Shown here: piece by piece, positions 1 through 6,386 of the stretch
Numbering within the stretch: the stretch's first letter is position 1
How the letters are laid out: each line of letters starts with the position of its first letter
Program-made: the position numbers and the translations under genes
Assembly (NCBI GenBank): GCA_900553545.1
Contig: USDP01000049.1
Coordinates: 1-10,503 of the forward strand
DNA from: an uncultured Eubacteriales bacterium
GTDB lineage: Bacteria > Bacillota > Clostridia > Oscillospirales > Oscillospiraceae
DNA: 10,503 bases
Reading direction: 5' to 3'
The notes under the pieces: generated by a model
The model's input: only the letters and a program-made list of their open reading frames with translations
What the model was told of the DNA's origin: nothing
Database searches by the model: none

Positions 1-31
1 CGGTTTGCGCAGACCGGGCGCTCGGTTCCAC

Positions 32-66
32 AAAAAGTGCCCCGTCCGATGGACGGGGCACTTTTT
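32..66 (-). terminator. Perfect hairpin terminator of the purine permease
   Basis: A 16-bp perfect inverted repeat (32-47 with 51-66) around a 3-nt centre has A5 on one side and T5 on the other, so it can end transcription from either strand. It lies just past the stop codon of the minus-strand permease (74-76), which makes it that gene's intrinsic terminator. Confidence 0.9.
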
Positions 67-73
67 GAAAAGC

Positions 74-1498
74 TTAGTGGGTCAGGAAGAACATCAGGGC
101 GAAGAGGATCGTGATGACCCAGGTGCCGACATTGACTTCCTTGATCTTGCCGGTGAAGATCTTGATGAACACGTAGGAAATCAGGCCGAACGCAATACCG
201 TAGGAGATATTGTAGGTCAGCGGCATGATCGCGATGGTCAGGAAGCCGACAACAGCATCTGCCGGATCGTCCCATGCGATGCTCTTGACATTGGCCATCA
301 TGAGAACGCCGACGTAGATCAGAGCCGCGGCGCAGGCATAGGTCGGGATGAGCTGCGCGACCGGCGCGAGGAACATTGCAACGAAGAACAGGGCCGCGGT
401 GACCATCGAGGCCAGACCGGTGCGGCCGCCTTCGGCGACACCTGCGGAGGACTCGACGAACGTGGTGACGGTGGACGTGCCGCAGACCGCGCCGCAGCAG
501 GTCGCGATGGCATCAGCCAGCATGGCCTTGTCCATGTTGGGGACGTTGCCTTCCGGGGTCAGCATGTTGCCGCAGGCGCAGGCGCCGTACAGCGTGCCGA
601 GGGTATCGAACATATCGACCATGCAGAACGCGAGCATGGAGGTAACGAACATGACAACGAACGCGCCGGTACCATTGGCGGTGATGTAGGCAGAATAGTC
701 AAAGCCTTCGGTAAAGACTTTGCCGATCGCCTGTGTGCCAAAGTCCTTGAACGCGCCGAAGAAATCGCTCGACAGGTTCGGCTGAACCTTATCTGCGAAG
801 AAGCCGGGGACAGTCAGCAGGCCGATGACATAATACAGAACCGCGGAACCGAGAATGCCCCACAGGACCGCGCCCTTGACCTTTTTCTTGGACATCGCGC
901 CGATGGCGAAGACCGTGATGATCGTGAGCAGGATCGGGAACAGCTGCGCCCAGGTCACGCCGCCGGTGAACACGTTGAGCGAGGTCAAGCTGACGAGCGT
1001 GGAGGCGTTGCCTACGACGATACCGGCGTTCTGCATGCCGATGAAGGCAATGAACAGGCCGATACCGGCGGAGATGGCGACCTTGACGGCCTGCGGGATG
1101 GCGTCGAAGATGATCTTGCGGAGGCCGGTGACGGTCAGCAGGACGAAGACGATACCGTCGACGAGGACCATGACCAGCGCATTGGCATACGTCAGCCCCA
1201 TGCCAACGCAGATCGTGTAGACGAAGTAAGCGTTCAGGCCCATGCCGGACGCCTGCGCGAGCGGCAGGTTGGACAGCAGACCGATGGCTACGGTGCCGAT
1301 GACGGCGGAGATGGCAGTTGCGATGTAGATCGCACCATAACTGACACCGAGAACGTTCGTTCCATCATTGAAGGGGTTTGAGAACATACCGGCGTTGACC
1401 ATCAGAATGTAGGCCATCGCCATGAAGGTGGTAATACCGGCCATGATCTCTGTCCGGACGGTCGTACCGTGCTCCTTCAGCTTGAATCTTTTTTCCAT
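74..1498 (-). CDS. AzgA-family (NCS2-like) purine permease
   Basis: This 474-residue polytopic membrane protein is predicted to import nucleobases by proton symport. It carries the signatures of the AzgA/PbuG/PbuO group: AGITTFMAMAYIL (residues 20-32), ASGMGLNAYF (83-92), DMFDTLGT (295-302) and ESSAGVAEGGRTG (349-361), among about a dozen or more hydrophobic segments. Length and both ends match the family. The ATG at 1498 follows GGAGG (1506-1510) at 7 nt. The gene diverges from a phosphoribosyltransferase, which supports a purine-salvage role. Family members take up adenine, guanine or hypoxanthine; the sequence alone does not say which. The promoter lies at 1560-1588 and leaves a leader of only about 55 nt, too short for a purine riboswitch. 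No truncation or frameshift is seen. Confidence 0.93.
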   Translation of the reverse strand: MEKRFKLKEHGTTVRTEIMAGITTFMAMAYILMVNAGMFSNPFNDGTNVLGVSYGAIYIATAISAVIGTVAIGLLSNLPLAQASGMGLNAYFVYTICVGMGLTYANALVMVLVDGIVFVLLTVTGLRKIIFDAIPQAVKVAISAGIGLFIAFIGMQNAGIVVGNASTLVSLTSLNVFTGGVTWAQLFPILLTIITVFAIGAMSKKKVKGAVLWGILGSAVLYYVIGLLTVPGFFADKVQPNLSSDFFGAFKDFGTQAIGKVFTEGFDYSAYITANGTGAFVVMFVTSMLAFCMVDMFDTLGTLYGACACGNMLTPEGNVPNMDKAMLADAIATCCGAVCGTSTVTTFVESSAGVAEGGRTGLASMVTAALFFVAMFLAPVAQLIPTYACAAALIYVGVLMMANVKSIAWDDPADAVVGFLTIAIMPLTYNISYGIAFGLISYVFIKIFTGKIKEVNVGTWVITILFALMFFLTH

Positions 1499-1559
1499 TC
1501 AAATTCCTCCATTCATTTCTCTCGGCCCGCCCGGCAGAGGGCGAACCATTTATGAGCCT

Positions 1560-1588
1560 ATTATAGTGAATATTGACCGAAAAAACAA
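1560..1588 (-). promoter_or_regulatory. Predicted sigma-A promoter of the purine permease
   Basis: On the minus strand a perfect -10 box TATAAT (1560-1565) lies 17 nt from TTGTTT (1583-1588). The -35 box is weak but the spacing is ideal. The start would be near 1553. A short inverted repeat, CTGT-TT-ACAG (1602-1611), lies upstream and could be an operator; that is speculative. Confidence 0.65.
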
Positions 1589-1638
1589 GCTGTCAGGGCG
1601 ACTGTTTACAGCTAAATTTTTTTTAGATTTTTTCGCTT

Positions 1639-1654
1639 TTGCACGAAAATGCAA
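1639..1654. promoter_or_regulatory. Possible operator, TTGCA-N6-TGCAA, in the divergent purine region
   Basis: A 5-bp inverted repeat with a 6-bp centre lies 8 bp upstream of the -35 box of the phosphoribosyltransferase promoter, next to a very T-rich tract (about 1617-1640) that could act as an UP-like element. The position suits a regulator serving either divergent gene. The arms are short and chance is not excluded. Confidence 0.25.
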
Positions 1655-1661
1655 TTCCGGT

Positions 1662-1690
1662 TTGACATTTCCCCATTCTGACACTATAAT
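1662..1690 (+). promoter_or_regulatory. Full-consensus sigma-A promoter of the phosphoribosyltransferase gene
   Basis: TTGACA (1662-1667), 17 nt, then TATAAT (1685-1690): both hexamers and the spacing match the vegetative consensus exactly. The start is expected near 1697. The roughly 46-nt leader holds a small hairpin (ACCGGA 1706-1711 with TCCGGT 1717-1722) before the ribosome site. Confidence 0.93.
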
Positions 1691-1742
1691 ATTCGTTGGA
1701 AAACTACCGGAAACGATCCGGTTTTGGTAAGGAGAAGAGGCT

Positions 1743-2300
1743 ATGACACATCGAATGACGATCGCGGGCGTCACGCGCGATCTGCCCATCTGCAAGGTGA
1801 CGGACGATCTGTACATCGGCGCATTCATCATGTTCGGCGACGCCGAGATCACCGTGGCCTGCGCGAAGGAGCTGCTCGCCCGCGCGCCGAAGGACTATGA
1901 TTATCTGCTCACGGCCGAAGCCAAGAGCATCCCCCTGATCCACGAGATGGCGCGCCAGTCCGGCGCGAAGACCTACTTTGTCGCCCGCAAGGGTCTGAAG
2001 GTCTATCTGACCGATCCGCTCTGCGTCGACGTCAACTCCATCACCACGCAGCATGAACAGCACCTCTATCTCTCCGGCGCAGACGCCGCTTTGATGCGCG
2101 GCAAGCGCATCCTGATTGTCGACGACGTGATCTCCACCGGCGAATCGCTCAAGGCGCTGGAAAAGCTCGTCGAAGAAGCAGGCGCGACTGTCGCGGGCCG
2201 CATGGCCGTCCTTGCCGAGGGCGACGCACAGGAGCGCAGCGACATTGTCTATCTGGAAAAGCTGCCGGTCTTCAATGCCGACGGCACCGTCAAGGGATAA
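1743..2300 (+). CDS. Type I phosphoribosyltransferase (APRT/XPRT/PurR-domain class)
   Basis: This 185-residue cytosolic enzyme probably transfers the phosphoribosyl group of PRPP to a purine base, or senses PRPP. The PRPP-binding motif is intact: hydrophobic strand then D-D-V-I-S-T-G-E-S at residues 123-135. An upstream TAEAKSIPL loop (58-66) and ARKGLKVYL (81-89) resemble the corresponding parts of adenine and xanthine phosphoribosyltransferases and of the PurR C-terminal domain. There is no N-terminal winged helix, so a PurR-type regulator is unlikely. The ATG at 1743 follows AAGGAG (1729-1734) at 8 nt. Its divergent pairing with a purine permease supports salvage. Exact base specificity cannot be read from the sequence. 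It is a single-gene unit with its own perfect promoter and terminator. Confidence 0.88.
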   Translation: MTHRMTIAGVTRDLPICKVTDDLYIGAFIMFGDAEITVACAKELLARAPKDYDYLLTAEAKSIPLIHEMARQSGAKTYFVARKGLKVYLTDPLCVDVNSITTQHEQHLYLSGADAALMRGKRILIVDDVISTGESLKALEKLVEEAGATVAGRMAVLAEGDAQERSDIVYLEKLPVFNADGTVKG

Positions 2301-2314
2301 TACATATCCAAAAC

Positions 2315-2346
2315 ATGCGGCCCGCACCATCTGGTGCGGGCCGCAT
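2315..2346 (+). terminator. Terminator after the phosphoribosyltransferase gene
   Basis: A perfect 15-bp GC-rich inverted repeat (2315-2329 with 2332-2346) starts 14 nt after the stop codon. Only a short T run follows (TTT-A-T), so termination strength rests mainly on the stem. Confidence 0.8.
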
Positions 2347-2377
2347 TTATCATGACTCAGATAGCTGCCCGATGTCC

Positions 2378-2405
2378 AAAGCCCCCTCTTCGCAGAGGGG
2401 GCTTT
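2378..2405 (+). terminator. Second terminator-like hairpin upstream of rimM
   Basis: A 12-bp perfect stem (2378-2389 with 2394-2405) closes a TCGC loop and has flanking A3/T3. It lies between the phosphoribosyltransferase terminator and the rimM promoter and could insulate either direction. A further TTCCGC-A-GCGGAA palindrome overlaps its 3' edge (2404-2416). Confidence 0.6.
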
Positions 2406-2441
2406 CCGCAGCGGAATCATACGTGCGTCAAAGATTTTCTC

Positions 2442-2470
2442 TTGTTTCCTGCGGCGAAACACGATATACT
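2442..2470 (+). promoter_or_regulatory. Predicted sigma-A promoter of the rimM-trmD-sirtuin operon
   Basis: TTGTTT (2442-2447), 17 nt, TATACT (2465-2470). This is a good -10 and a partial -35, about 29 nt from the rimM start codon. It makes rimM the first gene of its operon. Confidence 0.72.
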
Positions 2471-2498
2471 AATGGTAGCGTCAGTTATGGAGGTTCCC

Positions 2499-2996
2499 AT
2501 GAAACAACAATATCTTCCCGCCGGGAAGATCGTGTCAACGCACGGTCTGCGCGGCGATGTAAAAATTCTGCCGTGGGCTGACAGCCCCGAGTTCCTATTG
2601 GATTTCGACACGGTCTATCTTGCGGGCAAGCCGTATACCGTCGAGGATGCGCGGGTGCAGAAAACGTGCGTGCTGATGAAGCTCGCGGGCGTCGACAGCG
2701 TGGAGGCCGCGGCGCGGCTGCGCGATGTGGTGGTCGAGATCGACCGCGACGATGCCGAGCTGCCCGAGGGCAGCATGTTCATTCAGGATCTGATCGGGCT
2801 GCCGGTGCTCTGCGAGGGCAAGACGCTCGGCAAGGTGAAGGAAATTTTGCAGCTGCCCGCAAACGATGTCTACGTCGTCGAGGGAGAACAGGAATACATG
2901 ATCCCGGCCGTGCCGGAGTTCATTCTGGAGCGCAATCCGGATGAGGGGTTCATCCGCGTGCGGCTGCTGGAGGGGATGCAGAGCGATGCGGTTTGA
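2499..2996 (+). CDS. rimM: Ribosome maturation factor RimM
   Basis: RimM binds the 30S subunit (protein S19) and helps mature the 16S rRNA 3' domain. The 165-residue product has the usual two parts. The N-terminal RimM domain begins with GKIVSTHGLRGDVKI (residues 9-23), and the C-terminal PRC-barrel runs from about 93 to 162, with LPANDVYVV (119-127) and a YMIPA strand. I chose the ATG at 2499 because GGAGG (2489-2493) lies 5 nt upstream and the conserved domain starts at once. In-frame sequence further upstream runs through the promoter and hairpin region and is not coding. The gene overlaps trmD by 11 nt. rpsP and the KH-domain gene that often precede rimM in Firmicutes are not here. Confidence 0.96.
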   Translation: MKQQYLPAGKIVSTHGLRGDVKILPWADSPEFLLDFDTVYLAGKPYTVEDARVQKTCVLMKLAGVDSVEAAARLRDVVVEIDRDDAELPEGSMFIQDLIGLPVLCEGKTLGKVKEILQLPANDVYVVEGEQEYMIPAVPEFILERNPDEGFIRVRLLEGMQSDAV

Positions 2997-3777
2997 CATC
3001 ATGACGCTCTTTCCGGAGGCCGTGGACGCGATGATGCAGTCCAGTATTCTGGGCCGCGCGCAGAAAAAAGGACTCATTGAGATCCACACGCATCAGATCC
3101 GGGACTATACCACGAACAAACAGAATCAGGTGGACGACTATCCCTATGGCGGCGGGCGCGGCGCGGTGATGCAGTGCGACCCGCTCTACCGCTGCTGGGC
3201 GGCGATCTGTGATGAGCTGGGCGCACCCGCGCACACGATCTATCTCTCGCCGTGCGGCGCGGTGTTTCAGCAGGAGAAGGCGAAGCAGCTCCGGCGGGAC
3301 TATGATGCACTGATTCTGGTCTGCGGGCACTATGAGGGCGTCGACCAGCGGTTCCTCGACGAGTGCGTGGATGAGGAAATTTCGGTTGGCGACTTCGTGC
3401 TGACCGGCGGCGAGCTGCCGGCGATGTGCGTCGTGGACGCGGTGTCGCGCCTCGTGCCGGGCGTGCTCGGTGATGAGGTCTGCTTCACGGACGAGAGCCA
3501 CTGGGACGGACTGCTCGAATACCCGCAGTATTCGCGGCCCGAGCAGTGGCACGGCCTGACTGTGCCGGAGGTGCTGCTCTCGGGCAACCATGAAAAGGTT
3601 GACCGCTGGCGGAAAAAACAGGCCATTCTCCGCACAATGGAGCTGCGGCCCGATATGTTCCAAAAGCTGCGTTTTCCGTACAAAACGCGGGCAGAACGCA
3701 AATTTATCGCGGAATTGGAGGCAGAAAATGAACAGTTCCGATCTCGAGATCCTAAGAACCTGGATTACCGAAAGTAA
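2986..3777 (+). CDS. trmD: tRNA (guanine37-N1)-methyltransferase TrmD
   Basis: TrmD methylates G37 of tRNAs reading codons that begin with C or G, using S-adenosylmethionine, and so prevents +1 frameshifting. The 263-residue SPOUT protein has MRFDIMTLFP at its start, VDDYPYGGGRG (49-59) and the trefoil-knot cofactor site CGHYEGVDQR (113-122) plus EISVGDFVLTGGELPAM (131-147). The conserved Asp in FTDESH falls at residue 169, matching the catalytic Asp of the Haemophilus enzyme. The ATG at 2986 overlaps the rimM stop and follows GGAGGGG (2969-2975). The last 17 or so codons, past the conserved IAELE segment, overlap the start of the sirtuin gene. rplS, the usual downstream neighbour, is absent. 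Confidence 0.97.
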   Translation: MRFDIMTLFPEAVDAMMQSSILGRAQKKGLIEIHTHQIRDYTTNKQNQVDDYPYGGGRGAVMQCDPLYRCWAAICDELGAPAHTIYLSPCGAVFQQEKAKQLRRDYDALILVCGHYEGVDQRFLDECVDEEISVGDFVLTGGELPAMCVVDAVSRLVPGVLGDEVCFTDESHWDGLLEYPQYSRPEQWHGLTVPEVLLSGNHEKVDRWRKKQAILRTMELRPDMFQKLRFPYKTRAERKFIAELEAENEQFRSRDPKNLDYRK

Positions 3778-4447
3778 CAACATTGTTTTCTTCGGCGGCG
3801 CGGGCGTGTCGACCGAATCCGGCATCCCGGATTTCCGGAGCGTGGACGGACTTTATCACCAGAAGTTCGATTATCCGCCGGAAACCATCCTCAGCCACCA
3901 CTTTTTCTATGCGCATACCGACTATTTTTACCGGTTCTACCGGGAAAAGCTGCTTGCGCCGGATGTAGAGCCGAACGCCGCGCACAAGACGCTCGCCCGC
4001 TGGGAGCGAGAGGGCAAGCTGCGCGCGGTCGTGACGCAGAACATCGACGGCCTGCACCAGAAGGCGGGCAGCCGGAATGTTTTTGAGCTGCACGGCTCGA
4101 CGCTGCGCAATTACTGCCAGTCGTGCGGAAAATTCTACGATGCGGACTACATCCTGCATTCCGACGGCGTGCCGCACTGCACGTGCGGCGGACTCATCAA
4201 GCCGGATGTCGTGCTCTACGAGGAAGGACTCGACCAGCGGACGCTGCGCGGCGCGATCGAGGCGATCGGCGCGGCGGACGTGCTGATCGTCGGCGGCACA
4301 TCGCTGACGGTCTATCCCGCGGCGGGCCTGATCGACTATTATACCGGCGATAAGCTCGTCCTCATCAACCGCGACGCCACGCCGTATGACGGCCAGGCAA
4401 ATCTCATCTTCCGCGACAAGATCGGCGAAGTCCTTTCTGCGATTTGA
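3728..4447 (+). CDS. NAD-dependent protein deacylase, sirtuin (SIR2/CobB family)
   Basis: This predicted cytosolic enzyme removes acyl groups from lysines, consuming NAD and releasing nicotinamide and O-acyl-ADP-ribose. It has 239 residues, full length for a bacterial sirtuin. It shows GAGVSTESGIPDFRS (24-38) for NAD binding, TQNIDGLHQKAG (103-114), catalytic His122 in HGS, zinc cysteines at 130/133 and 151/153, and KPDVVLYEE (158-166). The second zinc pair is C-x-C rather than C-x2-C. The Tyr-x-x-Arg pair that marks desuccinylases such as SIRT5 and CobB is not kept: FYRFYREK (67-74) has Tyr where the Arg would be. Deacetylation is therefore more likely than desuccinylation. The ATG at 3728 follows GGAGG (3717-3721) at 6 nt, inside trmD, giving a 50-nt overlap. 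Confidence 0.95.
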   Translation: MNSSDLEILRTWITESNNIVFFGGAGVSTESGIPDFRSVDGLYHQKFDYPPETILSHHFFYAHTDYFYRFYREKLLAPDVEPNAAHKTLARWEREGKLRAVVTQNIDGLHQKAGSRNVFELHGSTLRNYCQSCGKFYDADYILHSDGVPHCTCGGLIKPDVVLYEEGLDQRTLRGAIEAIGAADVLIVGGTSLTVYPAAGLIDYYTGDKLVLINRDATPYDGQANLIFRDKIGEVLSAI

Positions 4448-4450
4448 ACA

Positions 4451-4489
4451 AAAACCCAGCCTGAGACATGACGTCTCAGGCTGGGTTTT
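4451..4489. terminator. Bidirectional terminator between convergent genes
   Basis: A perfect 17-bp stem (4451-4467 with 4473-4489) with a 5-nt loop has A4 on one side and T4 on the other. It starts 3 nt after the sirtuin stop and lies 13 nt past the stop of the convergent minus-strand gene, so it serves both. Confidence 0.93.
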
Positions 4490-4502
4490 GTTTCAAATCA
4501 GA

Positions 4503-5394
4503 TCAGAGCTTATGGCCGCAGCTGGTGCAGAACTTCTCGTCGAGCTGGACGGGCATCCCGCAGACCGGGCAGGTATGGGGCGCTTCCGGCTCCGCTGCTG
4601 CTTCCGCAGACGCAGGCGCTTCATTCGCTTCTTCTGCCGGTTTTGCTTCCTCGGCGGGTGCTTCCGCCTGCGGCACTTCGGGTTCCTTGACGGGTTCCTC
4701 CGCCTTCGGGGCCTGCGGTGCGGGGATCACCGGCGGGACAACGGGCGCGGCGGGCGCGGGGCCGGCCGCATCCTGAAGCTCGGCGTAGAACGCCGCGTGC
4801 TGGATGCCATAGAACAGGTTCAGGAACAGGCCGTAGACAATGTTGAACAGGAACAAGATCACCCGGAACAGCACCCCGAGATACGGGATGATCCCCAGTA
4901 GCGAGAGCACCAGCACCACCGCGATCCACAGCAGCACCGGGATCACGTCGGCCCAGAACATCTTGCCCTTATAGCCCATCGTCTGCTCCCTGGAGACGCG
5001 GAGCGCGTCGGTGGGCTTGACGTCGTCGCGCGTCATGAGGATGTAGGGCACGCAGCGGTATTCATACATCCGGATCACGCCGAATACGATGCCCACGACC
5101 GGGATCAGCGACCAGAGGAAAATCCAGAGGCTCATCCATGCCATGCCGCCGACCACGCGCAGGAAACGATCCTTGCGGAATGTCTGGAACAGGTCGGCCG
5201 TGTGCGGCTCCTCCCCAGTCTGATACGTGTGCAGGAAGATCATCGCAAGGCTCACGTCGATGGCCCAGGCGATGGCGAAGCCGACCGATGCCCGCAAGCC
5301 AGCAGAGCAGCGCGCCCAGCAGCGAAATGCCCCACAGGCGGAACGGCCGCTTCATCAGCGCGGCAAACGATTTTTGATAGATCGTGTTTACCAT
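4503..5394 (-). pseudogene. DUF975-type membrane protein with C-terminal zinc ribbon, frameshifted
   Basis: Two overlapping minus-strand frames together spell one DUF975-like integral membrane protein of about 297 residues. Its function is unknown. The N-terminal part starts at the ATG at 5394, with GGAGGAG (5401-5407) 6 nt upstream, and reads MVNTIYQKSFAALMKRPFRL and one membrane segment. The frame is then lost near 5280-5297 and resumes as GFAIAWAIDVSLAM. One extra base (or two missing) near 5283 explains it. The rest holds several hydrophobic segments, the DUF975-like YRCVPYIL...ALRVSREQTMGYKGK block, a Pro/Ala/Glu-rich linker, and a zinc ribbon CPVCG-x(n)-CTSCG at the very C-terminus. A TTG near 5297 could start the longer frame, but it has no ribosome site and would cut a membrane helix. 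A sequencing error is as likely as a true mutation. Confidence 0.82.
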
Positions 5395-5429
5395 AGAAAA
5401 CTCCTCCATTCTATTTTCTCTCTTCTTCG

Positions 5430-5459
5430 ATTATAGTCCGAAGGGCGGATAGATGTCAA
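5430..5459 (-). promoter_or_regulatory. Strong sigma-A promoter of the DUF975 gene
   Basis: On the minus strand TTGACA (5454-5459), 18 nt, TATAAT (5430-5435): both hexamers are consensus. The start would fall near 5423, giving a leader of about 30 nt with the GGAGGAG site. An intact promoter and ribosome site argue that the downstream frameshift is recent or a sequence error. Confidence 0.88.
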
Positions 5460-5497
5460 CCGGAAAAACGGCGGAGGGCGGCGCGCGCCGTTTCCCC

Positions 5498-5525
5498 TTG
5501 CGCTTTGACGAAAACGTGGTAAAAT
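5498..5525 (+). promoter_or_regulatory. Candidate promoter of the murI-aldehyde dehydrogenase operon
   Basis: TTGCGC (5498-5503), 16 nt, TAAAAT (5520-5525), preceded by TG one base upstream (TGGTAAAAT, an extended -10). A TTGACG at 5505-5510 also looks like a -35 but has no -10 at usable spacing. The leader is about 65 nt and partly self-complementary. Confidence 0.5.
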
Positions 5526-5599
5526 AAAATTTATGGCAACACCACACAATTACCGAATCGTGCGGTGCCGCTTTGTATTTTTGACCGAGGAGGCATGAT

Positions 5600-6382
5600 A
5601 TGTCAGATTCCAGACCCATTGCATTTTTCGATTCCGGCCTCGGCGGGATCAGCGTCCTGCGGGAGACGGTCCGTCTGCTGCCGGAGGAAAACTATCTCTA
5701 CTATGGCGACTCGCTCCACGCGCCCTACGGTGTGAAAACCGTGGACGAGGTGACGGCGCGCAGCCGCGCGATCGTGCAGCATCTGCTGGACGAAGGCGCA
5801 AAGGCCATCGTCATCGCCTGTAACACCGCGACCGCCGCCGCGGCCAATACGCTGCGCGCCGAATTTCCGGACGTGCCCATCATCGGCACGGAGCCGGCGC
5901 TCAAGCCCGCGGTCGAGCGGCATCCCGGCGGCCGTATCCTCGTCATGGCGACGGCCATGACCGTCAAGGAACAGAAATTCCAGGCGCTCCGCGCGCAGTA
6001 TGAACAGCAGGCCGAGATCATCCCCATCCCGTGCAGCGGCCTGATGGAGTTCGTCGAGCAGGGCATTCTGCGCGGCGAACAGCTCTCGGCATATCTCTTT
6101 GAAAAGCTCTCGCCGTATCTCAAGGTCCCGGTCGACGCCGTTGTCCTCGGCTGCACGCACTATTCGTTTTTGCAGAGCGCCATCCGCCGCATCGTCGGGC
6201 GGACGCCAGAGATCATCGACGGCAGCTATGGCATTGCGATGCAGCTCCGCCGCCGGCTGGAGGCCGTGGACGAATTGAACGGAAGCGGCGTGCGCGGAAC
6301 GGTCACGTTTGAAAATTCGCTGGACGAGCCGGAAATTCTCGCGCTCAGCCGCGCGCTGCTCGACTATGAAGAGGAGGAATGA
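5600..6382 (+). CDS. murI: Glutamate racemase MurI
   Basis: MurI converts L-glutamate to D-glutamate for peptidoglycan, without a cofactor. The 260-residue product has the Asp/Glu racemase fold signatures: FFDSGLGG (9-16), YYGDSLHAPYG (34-44), the first catalytic Cys in ACNTAT (Cys74) and the second in GCTHY (Cys185, followed by Thr186 and His187). The ATG at 5600 follows GAGGAGG (5587-5593) at 6 nt. An ATG at 5595 is in another frame. The stop lies 4 nt before the aldehyde dehydrogenase start, and that gene's ribosome site sits inside the murI 3' end, so the two are probably co-transcribed. Length and motifs are normal. Confidence 0.97.
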   Translation: MSDSRPIAFFDSGLGGISVLRETVRLLPEENYLYYGDSLHAPYGVKTVDEVTARSRAIVQHLLDEGAKAIVIACNTATAAAANTLRAEFPDVPIIGTEPALKPAVERHPGGRILVMATAMTVKEQKFQALRAQYEQQAEIIPIPCSGLMEFVEQGILRGEQLSAYLFEKLSPYLKVPVDAVVLGCTHYSFLQSAIRRIVGRTPEIIDGSYGIAMQLRRRLEAVDELNGSGVRGTVTFENSLDEPEILALSRALLDYEEEE

Positions 6383-6386
6383 CGCC

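Noticed and set aside
5..1381. Long plus-strand open frame across the permease gene
   Set aside because: Its product is Asp/Glu/Gly/Arg-rich with no family resemblance. It is the antisense shadow of a clear transporter.
1499..1742. Purine riboswitch or Bacillus-type PurBox
   Set aside because: I found no aptamer core and no pair of CCGAAC-like boxes. Both leaders are short.
5062..5297. TTG near 5297 as the true start of the DUF975 gene
   Set aside because: There is no ribosome site before it and it would begin inside a membrane helix. The ATG at 5394 has a perfect site and supplies the missing N-terminus in another frame.
5536..5575. Inverted repeat in the murI leader as a riboswitch or attenuator
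   Set aside because: The pairing (GGCA/TGCC with partial extension) is weak and no terminator alternative is present.
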